Part shown: positions 22,451-34,300 of the stretch, in pieces | Layout of the letters: the number at the start of each line of letters is the position of its first letter | Numbering within the stretch: the stretch's first letter is position 1 | Source of the DNA: Dipteris shenzhenensis | Taxonomy: Eukaryota > Polypodiophyta > Polypodiopsida > Gleicheniales | Reading direction: 5' to 3' (one strand) | NCBI GenBank assembly: GCA_047967505.1 | Contig: CM106540.1 | DNA: 64,000 bases | The notes under the pieces: generated by a model | The model's database searches: none | Seen by the model: only the letters and a program-made list of their open reading frames with translations | Told to the model about the DNA's origin: nothing | Position numbers and translations under genes: made by a program

Positions 22451-22599
22451 TCTATTGGCAGATGTTACAAAGTCTGATGATTTATCAGCCTACACTCCTG
22501 ATAATCGTGTCACCCCATGTTTGAGAAAGGAAAAGCTAGCACTCTGTTGTGTTGCCTTAGGTACAACAAATTCTTTGCTGCCAAGATGATAGACAGATT

Positions 22600-22744
22600 G
22601 AGTTATGGCAGACTATTGAAATTTAGCTTTGCTCAACTTAAGCCACCTGAGATTGGAACCAAAAACCTCTCATGTCAGGTTAGTACTTGAGAATATTCGT
22701 ATTTGTTATTTCTCTGTATTCTGGCTTCGGTCTGTCCCTTAGCT
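22600..22744 (+). repeat. 145-bp direct repeat, copy 2
   Basis: Second copy, offset exactly 900 bases from the first. It abuts a gypsy integrase fragment directly, whereas the first copy does not, so it was probably duplicated together with, or captured by, a retroelement. Confidence 0.9.
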
Positions 22745-22960
22745 TGCCAAAAGCAGTGCACAGGCTCCGGACATCCAACATATCTTTCGACACCATGGAT
22801 TGCCCAAGAACATCGTCTCCGACAGAGATCCTAAGTTGACCAGTCACTTTTGGATTTCTCTGTTCGAATCTATTGTTCAGTTCAGCCTACCACCCATAAT
22901 CAGATGGCCAGACTGAAAGAGTCAACCAAGTTCTGGAAGAAATGCCCTGACATATTACAG
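22745..22960 (+). pseudogene. Ty3/gypsy integrase core fragment
   Basis: One frame reads DIQHIFRHHGLPKNIVSDRD, then PKLTSHFWISLFES; after a frameshift another reads YHP, a stop, then SDGQTERVNQVLEEM. These are the second half of a chromovirus-type integrase core: the second catalytic Asp in SDRDP and the Glu region in YHPQSDGQTERVN..LE. The TAA stands where Gln is expected. No reverse transcriptase or chromodomain follows, so this is a short relic. Confidence 0.85.
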
Positions 22961-25499
22961 CAATATTTTCTGAATTTACCGTGATATTTTCGTGCAAGGT
23001 GGGCTCCTAGAGAGCACAAGCTGACATAGTTGACAGGTGCCAGGCAGAGATAGAAGGTAGCATGCAGGTGAGCCAAAGGTCCACATCGAAGTAGCATCCA
23101 GGCTGCTAGTGGTGGTACATTGTATTAGGGTATGACCATTTTGAAGCTTTTTTCTATACATATTTCCACTATATTACTTCCTATGGATTCTGTGTTTGTG
23201 TTTATTCCTTATACAATTGCGTGCACACGGAGTTGTTTCAATTTTCCGCTGCAGGGTGTTGGCTGCGTGAAAGCATCTCTCTATTGTTTGACGTGGTAAT
23301 CAGAGCCTAGTGGTTCAACAACCGAGTTCATCTCCAATTGAAGGGTGAAGTTTTTTGCAAGAAGGAACTTTGACATTTGGTCAGGTCCGTCACCTGTCAA
23401 GTGAGAGTTGCATCGGTTGCATTGTGGTGGTGTGACAGGGCTCACCTAGTAGCAATTAGCATCACTTCCAGCCTTCCCATGGCTGTAGTTTTACTCGAGT
23501 GTGTACTTCATCAGGCATATCAGGCATACGGGAGAGGGAGGCGTAGCATCTCTGTAGTTTCTCTTTTTTTTTCTTGCCTTTGGCTGTTATTAACTGCAAC
23601 AATTGTATAAGGTCCCCATACATTGAGTAAACATCCTGAGTAACAACCTTACCACACAAAGTCATGAGTTGCATAAGAGAGAAAAGTGCAATGAGGAAAC
23701 TAAGACAGGGTGTCGTCCAACAAAAGATATGCTCTGTCGCAAGATAACACATGAAATCGGGAGTTGGAGGCTCACCGTCCAACTATAGGTCCTCAATTCT
23801 AGAGATAGCCCTCAGCAGGCTCCCAAACCATAGGATTCCACGACTAGAAGTTGACGACTCCTATTCTGAGTTAAGCTGTAAGTAGTCTGCTATTCTTATA
23901 ATCTCCACGACATCTTATCCTTGCTAGGTCTAGTCCAAGCCTTGGGTTGTTACCCACCCCTAGCGAGATTGTACCCCTATCTTTAGATCTATACGGATCC
24001 TCGATACATTGGACGTCAACCTTGAGCCTAGTAGACGTGGTTAGGTACAAGATAACCAAGGTTGAAATGCAACATTATTCCCCCCTTAAGGTCCTGATAA
24101 ATCAAAGTAGATAACACATAATCCAAAAATTGAGGGTTAAGCGATAAATAGTCCACCATTTCGAAAATCTCCATGCGTTTCCTAGAGTAAGCGTAGTTTT
24201 CAAGAAAAGCCCTCCTAATGGGAACTAGATCTAGTCTAAGTCTTGCATTATTACACTCCTCGGCTAGGCTATATCCATAGCCCTAGATCAATATGGCTCC
24301 TAAATACATTCGGCCTCAACCCTGAGGCTTAGCTAATATAGGGAGTCCTTAGGCTTTTGAGACTAATACCTAGGCTAATTAAGCCTAGCTAGGTACAAGC
24401 TAACTAGGGGTAGCTTTGAACAAAACATATCCCTCGAGGATTTATGTCCTCATAAATGAAGGTATTTATTTTGGCCCTCAAGCCTCTCATTGAAGTCAAT
24501 AGTATAAAGCCTAACCTATGAAAGATAAAGATAAGATAACAAGATTGTGGAAAATGAGGAAGAGAGAAGAGCTAGTGAAAGATGTTTGAGGTTGTTTCAT
24601 GTACTTTTTGATTAGCCTTCTCCTTTAGTGCTAGCCTTCGTCATGGTTGAGTTTGCCCTTCACCTCCGGAGTGCCAATAGAAACTCAGCATGAAGACTTT
24701 GTATGAATGGATGCTCAAGTATGTGTGGGTGTGTGGATTTTTTTTGTGTAAGCATATTTTTATACTATGGTTTACACCCATTGTTGGGCGCTGATGTCGT
24801 CAGTGGGGATGTCATAGTAGCTAGTCCTTGCTATGCGTGATGGAGTTTCTGATTTCAATTTATGAGTACAATCTTATGAGTACTATCATGAGATTGAAAC
24901 TGCACTATGTTGTGTTTTTAGAGGATGAGTTTCGGAATGTTCTTGGATTCATCTAGGTATATTGTCCCATGTACTTGCTTATTTGAAGTAATGATAGCTA
25001 CCTACCTATTAGGCATCATGGACCATGTTGTAAGCATTATATTTATTAGAGATGAAAGAGTCCTAGACAATGCTAAATAGCATATTTGACCAATATCTAG
25101 GATAACTTTGTGATTCAAGATAGTTGGCACCATTCCTACAAGATAGGGGAAAAAATTAGAAAGAAAGAAAGAAACTTTATCTATAAGACTGAAAAACCAG
25201 ATGCAATCAGTTGAATAGATGGAGCCTCTAAGCAAGCATGTTAACTTGTGTCATCTTGAGGTCGAGGAACCATAATCCCTAACTCAATAGAGGTATGTGA
25301 TTACCTAGACTGTTGCATAAAGCTATCATGGGGATACCGCAAACTCAATGAGAATGATTTGGTGTGGGTTTGACGGCTTACTATGGATCCTCCATGACAA
25401 TAAGAAAACTTGGAGTTTCTCCACTTGATTGCTTATGAGGACCTTAAGGGGAGAATAAAGTTACATTTATGAGGACCTTTAGGGGGGGATAGAGTCCCT
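22961..25499. other. Old repeat-like sequence, no gene
   Basis: Apart from the possible primer site, this holds two diverged copies of a ~200-base segment: 23880-24070 and 24140-24420 share AATCTCCA, TAGATC(T)A, ATAC(A/G)..CTC.ATACATT and AGGTACAAG..AACTA words and end with T-rich sequence. No coding domain is recognised. Confidence 0.4.
23294..23306 (+). other. Possible copia-type primer-binding site
   Basis: TGGTAATCAGAGC matches the initiator tRNA-Met primer site TGGTATCAGAGC with one extra A. A copia LTR might lie just upstream, but the preceding bases (TTTGACG) do not end in CA and no second LTR was found. Low confidence. Confidence 0.35.
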
Positions 25500-26100
25500 A
25501 GATTAGTCATGGCCCTCTATGAGAGGTCTTAGGCAAGGTTTGGGTAGCTCCAAGATCATGAACATATCGGGGGTCAAACAGGGTTCTTCACTATCACCAA
25601 CTCTATTTGGCCTAAACATTGATGAGCTTGAGACCTTTATTGAGATACTAGGAGGGACAGATTGCTCTCTCACCAGCTCCTTGATCGAGACTCTCCTCTA
25701 TGTAGACAATATGGTCTTATTCTCCTCTTTAGCTAGGGGCCTCTAGTGGTAATTGGATGCACTCCATACCTTCTACGAGACACATGATTTGAAGGTCAAC
25801 CTTCTTTGACACATCTTGGACAGCCATGCACAGAGAGCAATCCACATTGGATAGATTACTAGTGGAGGTCGTCGCATCCTACACATATTTGGGGTTCTTT
25901 CTTTGGCCTGATTTTCACATTGCGACTAATGGTGTAGACCCAACTAAGCCGGGGATACTCCACTCTTGCTAGTGCTTTCACTCTCATTTTCGGGATCCAT
26001 GGACCAGGTGGAGAGGCTCCAAGTTTGTGCTTGTGCTCACAGTGCAACCCCTTTGGTCCAATGCATAGGTCATCACAGACAAGAGTGTGAGGCTAACTTT
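25500..26100 (+). pseudogene. LINE reverse transcriptase fragment, catalytic part
   Basis: The frame at 25519-25746 reads ISGVKQGSSLSPTLFGLNID, ELETFIE, then ETLLYVDNMVLFSS. In plant LINE reverse transcriptases this is GVKQGCPLSPTLFGLYIDELE and LLYADDIVL. The catalytic YADD is changed to YVDN, losing the second Asp, so it would be inactive. A TAG at 25744 stands where Gln is expected; beyond it come LDALHTFYETHDLKVN and a YTYLGF word near 25880, which fit the thumb region. It could be the same family as the minus-strand relic at 13 kb, of which it covers the complementary part. Confidence 0.8.
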
Positions 26101-26324
26101 TTCTCTCATCATTCTACTCTAAAAAACTCTCATTGAGAGTGAATGCTTGAAGATGAAAGAGCCATTATAATGTCAACTTTGGGATAAATGGTATTGCCAT
26201 ACCTGTTCATGGGATGATATGGATCAACACAAATAACAAGGTAAAAAATTCACTAGACTTGCCAAAGAGCTTGAGAGATGTGTAGTCAAAGTGAACGCTT
26301 CACTTGGTCTTAGCATATTAATTG
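26101..26324. other. Short gap, nothing recognised
   Basis: AT-rich sequence between the LINE relic and the Helitron relic; no feature identified. Confidence 0.4.
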
Positions 26325-28215
26325 CTATGATGTATGAGGAGGTAGGTAGAGGGCACTGCCATTGTCGATGTTGTTCGAATTAGCATCTCTTTTGCATATT
26401 GTTCTTGCATTGGCTGGTTGTGTATTGGGAATTACTTTCTTGTAATTATATCTAGAGAATTCTTGCCAACTTGGAATTCTTTTGTGATCTGTTGTATTGG
26501 TGTCGATCTTGGTGCAACGTTGTATAGGCGCTGATTTTTGTATCGTATTTTTGAGCCAATGTTGTTGCTGTGGAAGTCTATCCATACTATCGTATATACT
26601 GCTCGCTAACACTGACATGTTAAAATGTGCCATCAACACCATTGACTAGCCTATCAGGAATGTCTATGTTCACTGCAGATGTCGACTATCATTCCTTATT
26701 TCAATGCCAAAGTTGCATGCAAGCCAACTATTGCTTGAGGGTTTACAGGGGCTGTAACTTGTTTGCTACATGTCTTGCTTTTTTCGTCAATTGCATGGAG
26801 AATGTGAGCGGCACGAGCTAGGCTGTTGAATATGTGTTGGTTGTTCTTTTCTTTTTGTGCATATATATAGAAAAGGTGAGTAATATCGATGTTAGCTGTC
26901 GGTTGTCATACAAGTCACCATCGTCATGCTGCAAAATTCTAATTGTGTTCAGTGTCTGGATGAATTTTTGCTCTTTTTACCGCATTGTGATTCTTAGCTC
27001 ATAGCCTCGAATCTTCTCTTCCCTTTCGCCTGTGAGATTTGCTACCGAATGGGTCATGAGTGGTAAGTGCATGGCTGAATGGATCATTAATCCACCTACA
27101 TTAAATACGGCCCTATTTATATATGTCGTTAATAATGCAGTTGGTAAGTCAATGTCGGATTCAATTGCTTGTGCGGAGTTGCGGAGTAGCCCTTGGACTA
27201 TTTGCTTGCAAGGTTAATGTTTTGCTAGTGCAAGTGTCTCTTGTAAGGAAAAGGTGAATCGCTTCTGTGGGATTCAATATCTTTCATAGTATGATGTCAT
27301 CGTGGGAGAGTTGTTGCTTTGCATTTAGCTTTTCGATTGTGTTATGGTTATCTTTGTTTGGCATTAGCTTGTATGTTTTATGAGAAGGATGATTGTGGGT
27401 TGGTTGGCTTCTAGGTTATGTTTTGTATGTCTCGATGTTGTAGCTATAATGGCTAGATGAATCTGTTCTAGATGTTTATGATGAGTTGCTACTATTATTC
27501 GTTTGAAGTATTGTCTTGGTTAATTTGTCTCTATTTCCCTTGATGGTTGCTATATGTTCGTGATATGCATCTGTCCACGCTTTGCTTGTTGTGTTAATTG
27601 TGTTCTTTGATTGCTCGAAGGAGATATAGAGCAGGAAGTTCTCGTGGTAGAAGCAAGTTGGGTCTTTATATTGATTGAAATGCACAAATCATATTATTTG
27701 TTCCTTCTTCGCTTTTACATGTTTGCCTTTCACTGTTTTGTATTTACTCGCGTATTCGGCTAAGCAAATGCTCTGCGATGCTTGTTGTTGCTTGGAATAC
27801 TTTTGAATGATGTCCTTGAAGAATATGTCAGTGTCATGATCAACCAAATTTTGCAAAGATGCTTTCCTTTTTAGCAAAAGTGTTCTATCTTCTTGGAAGT
27901 TAGTATTTATAAAGGTGAATTGTCTCAAGCAACTTGTCAATGGTAAAGATAGCATAGTATAGGCAGCTTGTTGGGAGCTTAATTCTTGAGTGTTTATCAA
28001 TGTGTTATCAATCTTTTGCAGACGCTTGATTGTGCTGACATTGTTTGCACTACGGTCGAAGGCTTCTTTGAGTGCTTTTGTTGTGGTCGTGTCTGCTTTC
28101 GTCATGTATGATGTGCAGTATGCTACTGCGCCATGGGGATTGAAGATGAATTGTATATCAATATTTGCATCCCATAATGATGAAAGCTTAGGATTGAAGT
28201 TGTTCTTGTATTAAC
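26325..28215 (-). pseudogene. Helitron Rep/helicase relic
   Basis: Minus strand, reading from 28215 leftward: LSSLWDANIDIQFIFNPHGA, VAYCTSYMTKAD, then AAYTMLSLPLT, FTFINTNFQEDRTLLLKRKA, ICLAEYASKYK, and FNQYKDPTCFYHENFLLYIS. This order (DIQF..N..G...Y...Y..K, LPL, INT..  ER..LLK, LAEFAS.Y, then a Y...LLLY block) is that of plant Helitron proteins between the Rep and PIF1 helicase domains. Further left, near 27115-27060, AVFNVGGLMIHSAMHLPL resembles the helicase text AA.N.GG.TIHS...LP. A stop at 27687 and later frameshifts break it. The Rep motif (HUH) would lie right of 28215, where the satellite region begins, so it is missing. The 26642-26325 piece is open but unrecognised. Helitron ends (TC, hairpin-CTRR) were not found. 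Confidence 0.75.
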
Positions 28216-28394
28216 AAAAGGTTAACTTGGATGCACAATCTCAAACCCTTCCATATTTAGATGCATCATCTTGGGACTAGGAATGTTTTGCATCCCAAAC
28301 CTAGGAGGAAAATAGAATAATAATATGGTGGCTAATTTAGTTATGTGCATGGTTAGTTAAGGATTAATGTAAATTAAGAGGATATATGCTCAAA
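28216..28394. other. Junction between Helitron relic and satellite
   Basis: AT-rich sequence with a GGATGCA..ATGCATC pair of short words and no coding features. Confidence 0.4.
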
Positions 28395-31300
28395 TGTTTA
28401 CCCTACTATTCTAGGAGGGGTATTCCAGTTATCATAGGAGAGTGGTGTCCGATTCCATTCCACATGTGAGTTTGATGATCTCAGTGACATTATGTAGTTG
28501 CCAGCATCAGATTGGCATCATTGCCATTCTCCGCTAGTGGTAATCTAGACAAACTAAACCTATAGATTGACATTCCACTAATTTTATTGGCTGGAGTAGG
28601 ATAATGGCAAAAGTGCAAATGCACATGTGAGTTTAGGATTCCTTGTGCATGTTTTGAGGTCATGGTATGAGACTGGCACCACTGCCATTCTCCACTGGTG
28701 GCATTCTCCACAGAGATTGACACAATTCCATATGATCTATACACAGCGGAGACAGTGATCACTACATAGAAGAATGCACATTTGAGTTTAGGATTCCTTG
28801 TGCATGTTTTCAGGTCATGGTATGAGATTGGCACCACTGCCATTCTCCTCCATAGAGATTGACACAAATCCATATGATCTCTGCACATGTGAGTTTAGGC
28901 TTCTCAATGCCATTTCTTAGGGCCTAATAAGAGATTGGCACCACTGCCATTCTCCACTTGTAAAAATGTTTACCCTACTATTCTAGGAGGGGTTCCAGTG
29001 ATCATAGGAGAGTGGTGTCCTATTCCATTCCACACGTGAGTTTGATAATCTCAGAGATTAACACAATTCCATATGATCTCTACACAGTGGAGACGTTGAT
29101 CACTAGATAGAAGAATGCACATGTGAGTTTAGGATTCCTTGTGCATGTTTTTAGGTCATGGTATGAGATTGGCACCACTGCCATTCTCCACTAGTGGCAT
29201 TCTCCACAGAGATTGACACAAATCCATATGATCTCTGTACATGTGAATTTATGCTTCTCAATGCCATTTCTTAGGGCCTAATAAGAGATTGGCACCATTG
29301 CCATTCTCCACTTCTACAAATGTTTACCCTACTATTCTAGGAGGGGTATTCCAGTGATCATAGAAGAGTGGTGTCCTATTCCCTTCCACATGTGAGTTTG
29401 ATGATCTCAATGTCATTATGTAGTTGCCAGCATGAGATTGGCATCACTGCCATTCTCCGCTAGTGGTAATCTAGACAAACTATACCTATAGATTGACATT
29501 CCAGTAATTTTATTGGCTGCAGTAGGATAATGGCAAAAGAGCCAATGCACATGTGAGTTTAGGATTCCTTGTGCATGTTTTGAGGTCATGGTATGAGATT
29601 GGCACCACTGCCATTCTCCACTGGTGGCATTCTCCACAGAGATTGACACAACTCCATATGATCTCTACACAGCGGAGATAGTGATCACTACATAGAAGAA
29701 TGCACATGTGAGTTTAGGCTTCTCAATGCCATTTCTTAGGGCCTAATAAGAGATTGGCACCACTACCATTCTCCACTTGTACAAATGTTTACCCTACTAT
29801 TCTAGGAGGGGTCTTCCAGTGATCATAGGAGAGTGGTGTCCGACTCCATTCCACACTAGTGGTAGTCTAGACAGCATGAGATTGGCATCACTGCCATTCT
29901 CTGATAGTGGTAATCTAGACAAACTGAACCTATAGATTGACATTCTATTAATTTTATTGGATGCAGTAGGATAATGGCAAAAGTGCCAATGCACATGTGA
30001 ATTTAGGATTCCTTGTGCATGTTTTCAGGTCATGGTATGAGATTGGCACCATTGCCATTCTCCACTGGTGGCATTCTCCATAGAGATTGACACAATTCCA
30101 TATGATCTCTACACATTGGAGACTGTGATCTTTACATAGAAGAATGCTCATTGCCACTAGCAGAGAAAGGCAATAGGATAATGGCAAAAGTGCCAATGCA
30201 CATGTGAGTTTAGGATTCCTTGTGCATGTTTTTAGGTCATGGTATGAGATTGGCACCACTTCCATTCTCCACAGAGATTGACACAATTCCATATGATATC
30301 TATACATCGGAGACTGTGATCACTACATAGAAGAATGCACATTACCACTAGCGGAGAATGGTAGTAGGATAATGGCAAAAGTGCCAATGCACATGTGAGT
30401 TTAGGATTCCTTGTGCATGTTTTCAGGTCATGGTATGAGATTGGCACCACTGCCATTCTCCAGTGGTGGCATTCTCCACAGAGATTGACACAAATCCATA
30501 TGATCTCTACACAGCGGAGACAATGATCACTACATAGAAGAATGCACATTAGCACTAGCGGAGAATGGCAGTAGGATAATGGCAAAAGTGCCAATGCACA
30601 TGTGAGTTTAGGATTCCTTATGCATGTTTTCAGGTCATGGTATTAGATTGGCACCACTGCCATTATCCTAATAAGAGATTGGCCTAATAAGAGATTGACA
30701 CAATTCCATATGATCTCTACACAGCGAAGACAATGATCACTACATAGAAGAATGCACATGTGAGTTTAGAATTCTCAATGCCATTTCTTAGGGCAAGCAT
30801 GAGATTGGCAATCACTGCCATTCTCCGCTAGTGGTAATCTAGACAAATTAAACCTATAGATTGACATTCCACTAATTTTATTGGTTGCAGTAGGATAATG
30901 GCAAAAGTGCCAATGCACATGTGAGTTTAGGATTCCTTGTGCATGTTTTCAGGTCATGGTATGAGATTGGCACCACTACCATTCTCCACTAGTGCATTCT
31001 CCACAGAGATTGACACAATTCCATATGATCTCTACACATCGGAGACTGTGATCACTACATAGAAGAATGCATATTACCACTAGCATAGAATGGCAGTAGG
31101 ATAATGGCAAAAGCGCCAATGCACATGTGAGTTTAGGATTCCTTGTGCATGTTTTTAGGTCATGGTATGAGATTGGTGATGATCATAGGAGAGTGGTGTC
31201 CTATTCCATTCCACATATGAGTTTCATGATCTCAGAGATTGACACAATTCCATATGATCTCTACACAGTTACACAGTGGAGACAGTGATCACTACATAGA

Positions 31301-34300
31301 AGAATGCACATGTGAGATTAGGATTCCTTGTGCATGTTTTCAGGTCATGGTATGAGATTGGCACCACTACCATTCTCCACTGGTGGCATTCTACACAGAG
31401 ATTGACATAATTCCATATGATCTCTACATAGCGGAGACAGTGATCACTACATAGAAGAATGCACATGTGAGTTTAGGATTCCTTGTGCATGTTTTCAGGT
31501 CATGGTATGAGATTGGCGCCAATGCCATTCTCCACTGGTGGCATTCTCCTCAAAGATTGACACAATTCCACATGATCTCTACACAGTGGAGACACTGATC
31601 ACTACATAGAAGAATGCACATTTCCACTAGCGGAGAATGAAAGTAGGATAATGGCAAAAGTGCCAATGCACATGTGAGTTTAGGATTCCTTGTGCATGTT
31701 TTCAGGTCATGATATTATATTGGCACCACTACCATTCTCCTAATAAGACATTGGCCTAATAAGAGATTGACACAATTCCATATGATCTCTACACAGCAGA
31801 GACAATGATCACTACATAGAAGAATGCACATGTGAGTTTAGGATTCTCAATGCCATTTCTTAGGGCAAGCATGAGATTGGCAATCACTGCAATTCTCTGC
31901 TAGTGGTAATCTAGACAAATTAAACCTATAGATTGACATTCCACTAATTTTATTGGCTTTAGTAGGATAATGGCAAAAGTGCCAATGCACATGTGAGTTT
32001 AGGATTGCTTGTGCATGTTTTCACGTCATTGTATGAGATTGGCACCACTCCCTTCTCAACTGGTGGCATTCTCCACAGAGATTGACACAATTCCATATGA
32101 TCTCTACACATCAGAGACTGTGATCACTACATAGAAGAATGCACATTACCACTAGCGGGGAATGGCAGTAGGATAATGGCAAAAGTGCCAATGCACATGT
32201 GAGTTTAGGATTCCTTGTGCATGTTTTCAGGTCATGGTATGAGATTGGTGATGATCATAGGAGAGTGGTGTCCTATTCCATTCCACATGTGAGTTTGATG
32301 ATCTCAGAGATTGACACAATTCTATATGATCCCTACACAGTGGAGACGGTGATCACTACATAGAAGAATGCACATGTGAGTTTAGGATTCCTTGTGCATG
32401 TTTTCAGGTCATGGTATGAGATTGGCACCACTACCATTCTCCACTGGTGGCATTCTACACAGAGATTGACACAATTCCATATGATCTCTACATAGCGGAG
32501 ACAGTGATCACTACATAGAAGAATGCACATGTGAGCTTAGGATTCCTTATGCATGTTTTCAGGTCATGGTATGAGATTGGCACCACTGCCATTCTCTACT
32601 GGTGGCATTCTCCTCAGAGATTGACACAATTCCACATGATCTCTACACAGCCAAGACAGTGATCACTACATAGAAGAATGCACATTACCACTAGCAGAGA
32701 ATGAAAGTAGGATAATGGCAAAAGTGCCAATGCACATGTGAGTTTAGGATTCCTTGTGCATATTTTCAGGCCATGGTATGAGATTGGCACCACTGCCATT
32801 CTTTATTGATGGCATTCTCCACAGGGATTGACACAATTCCATATGATCTCTACACAATGGAGACAATGATCACTACATAGAAGAATGCACATGTGAGTTT
32901 AGGCTTCTCAATGCCATTTATTAGGGCCTAATAAGAGATTGGCACCCCTACCATTATCCACTTGTACAAATGTTTACCCTACTATTCTAGGAGGGGTATT
33001 CCAGTGATCATAGGAGAGGTGTGGTAATCTAGACAAACTGAACCTATAGATTGACATTCCACTAATTTTATTGGCTGCAGTAGGATAATGGCAAAAGTGC
33101 CAATGCACATGTGAGTTTAGGATTCCTTGTGCATGTTTTCAGGTCATGGTATGAGATTGGCACCACTACCATTCTCCATTTGTACAAATGTTTACCCTAC
33201 TATTCTAGGAGGGGTATTCCAGTGATCATAGGAGAGCGGTGTCCGATTCCAATCCACATATGAGTTTGATTAACTCAGAGATTGACACAATTCCATATGA
33301 TCTCTACACAGCAGAGATAGTGATCTCTACATAGAAGAATGCACATGTGAGTTTAGGATTCCTTGTGCATGTTTTCAGGTCATGGTATGAGATTGGCACC
33401 ACTACCATTATCCACTGGTGGCATTCTCCACAGAGATTGACACAATTCCATATGATCTCTACACAGCGGAGACAGTGGTCACTACATAGAAGAATGCACA
33501 TGTGAGTTTAGGCTTCTCAATGACATTCCTTAGGGCCTAATAAGAGATTGGCACCACTGCCATTCTCCACTTGTACAAATCTTTACCCTACTATTCTAGG
33601 AGGGGTATTCCAGTGATCATAGGAGAGTGGTGTCCGATTCCAATCCACATGTGAGTTTGATGATCTCAAGAGATTGACACAATTCCATATGATCTCTACA
33701 CAGCGGAGACTGTGATCACTACATAGAAGAATGCACATGTGAGTTTAGGATTCCTTGTGCACCATTGCCATTCTCCACTAGTGGCATTCTATAATGGCAA
33801 AAGTGCTAATCCACATGTGAGTTTAGGATTCCTTGTGCATGTTTTCAGGTCATGGTATGAGATTGGCACCACTGCCATTCTCCACTGGTGGCATTCTCCA
33901 CAGAGATTGACACAATTCCATATGATCTCTACACAGCGGTGATAGTGATCACTACATAGAAGAATGCACATGTGAGTTTAGGCTTCTCAATGCCATTTCT
34001 TAGGGCCTAATAAGAGATTGGCACCACTGTCATTCTCCACTTGTACAAATGTTTACCCTACTATTCTACGAGGGGTATTCCAGTGATCATAGGAGAGTGG
34101 TGTCCAATTCCAATCCACATGTGAGTTTGATGATCTCAGTGTCATTATGTAGTTGCCATCATGAGATTGGCATCACTGCCATTCTCTGCTAGTGGTAATC
34201 TAGACAAACTGAACCTATAGATTGACATTCCACTAATTTTATTGGCTGCAGTAGGATAATGGCAAAAGTGCCAATGCACATGTGAGTTTAGGATTCCTTG

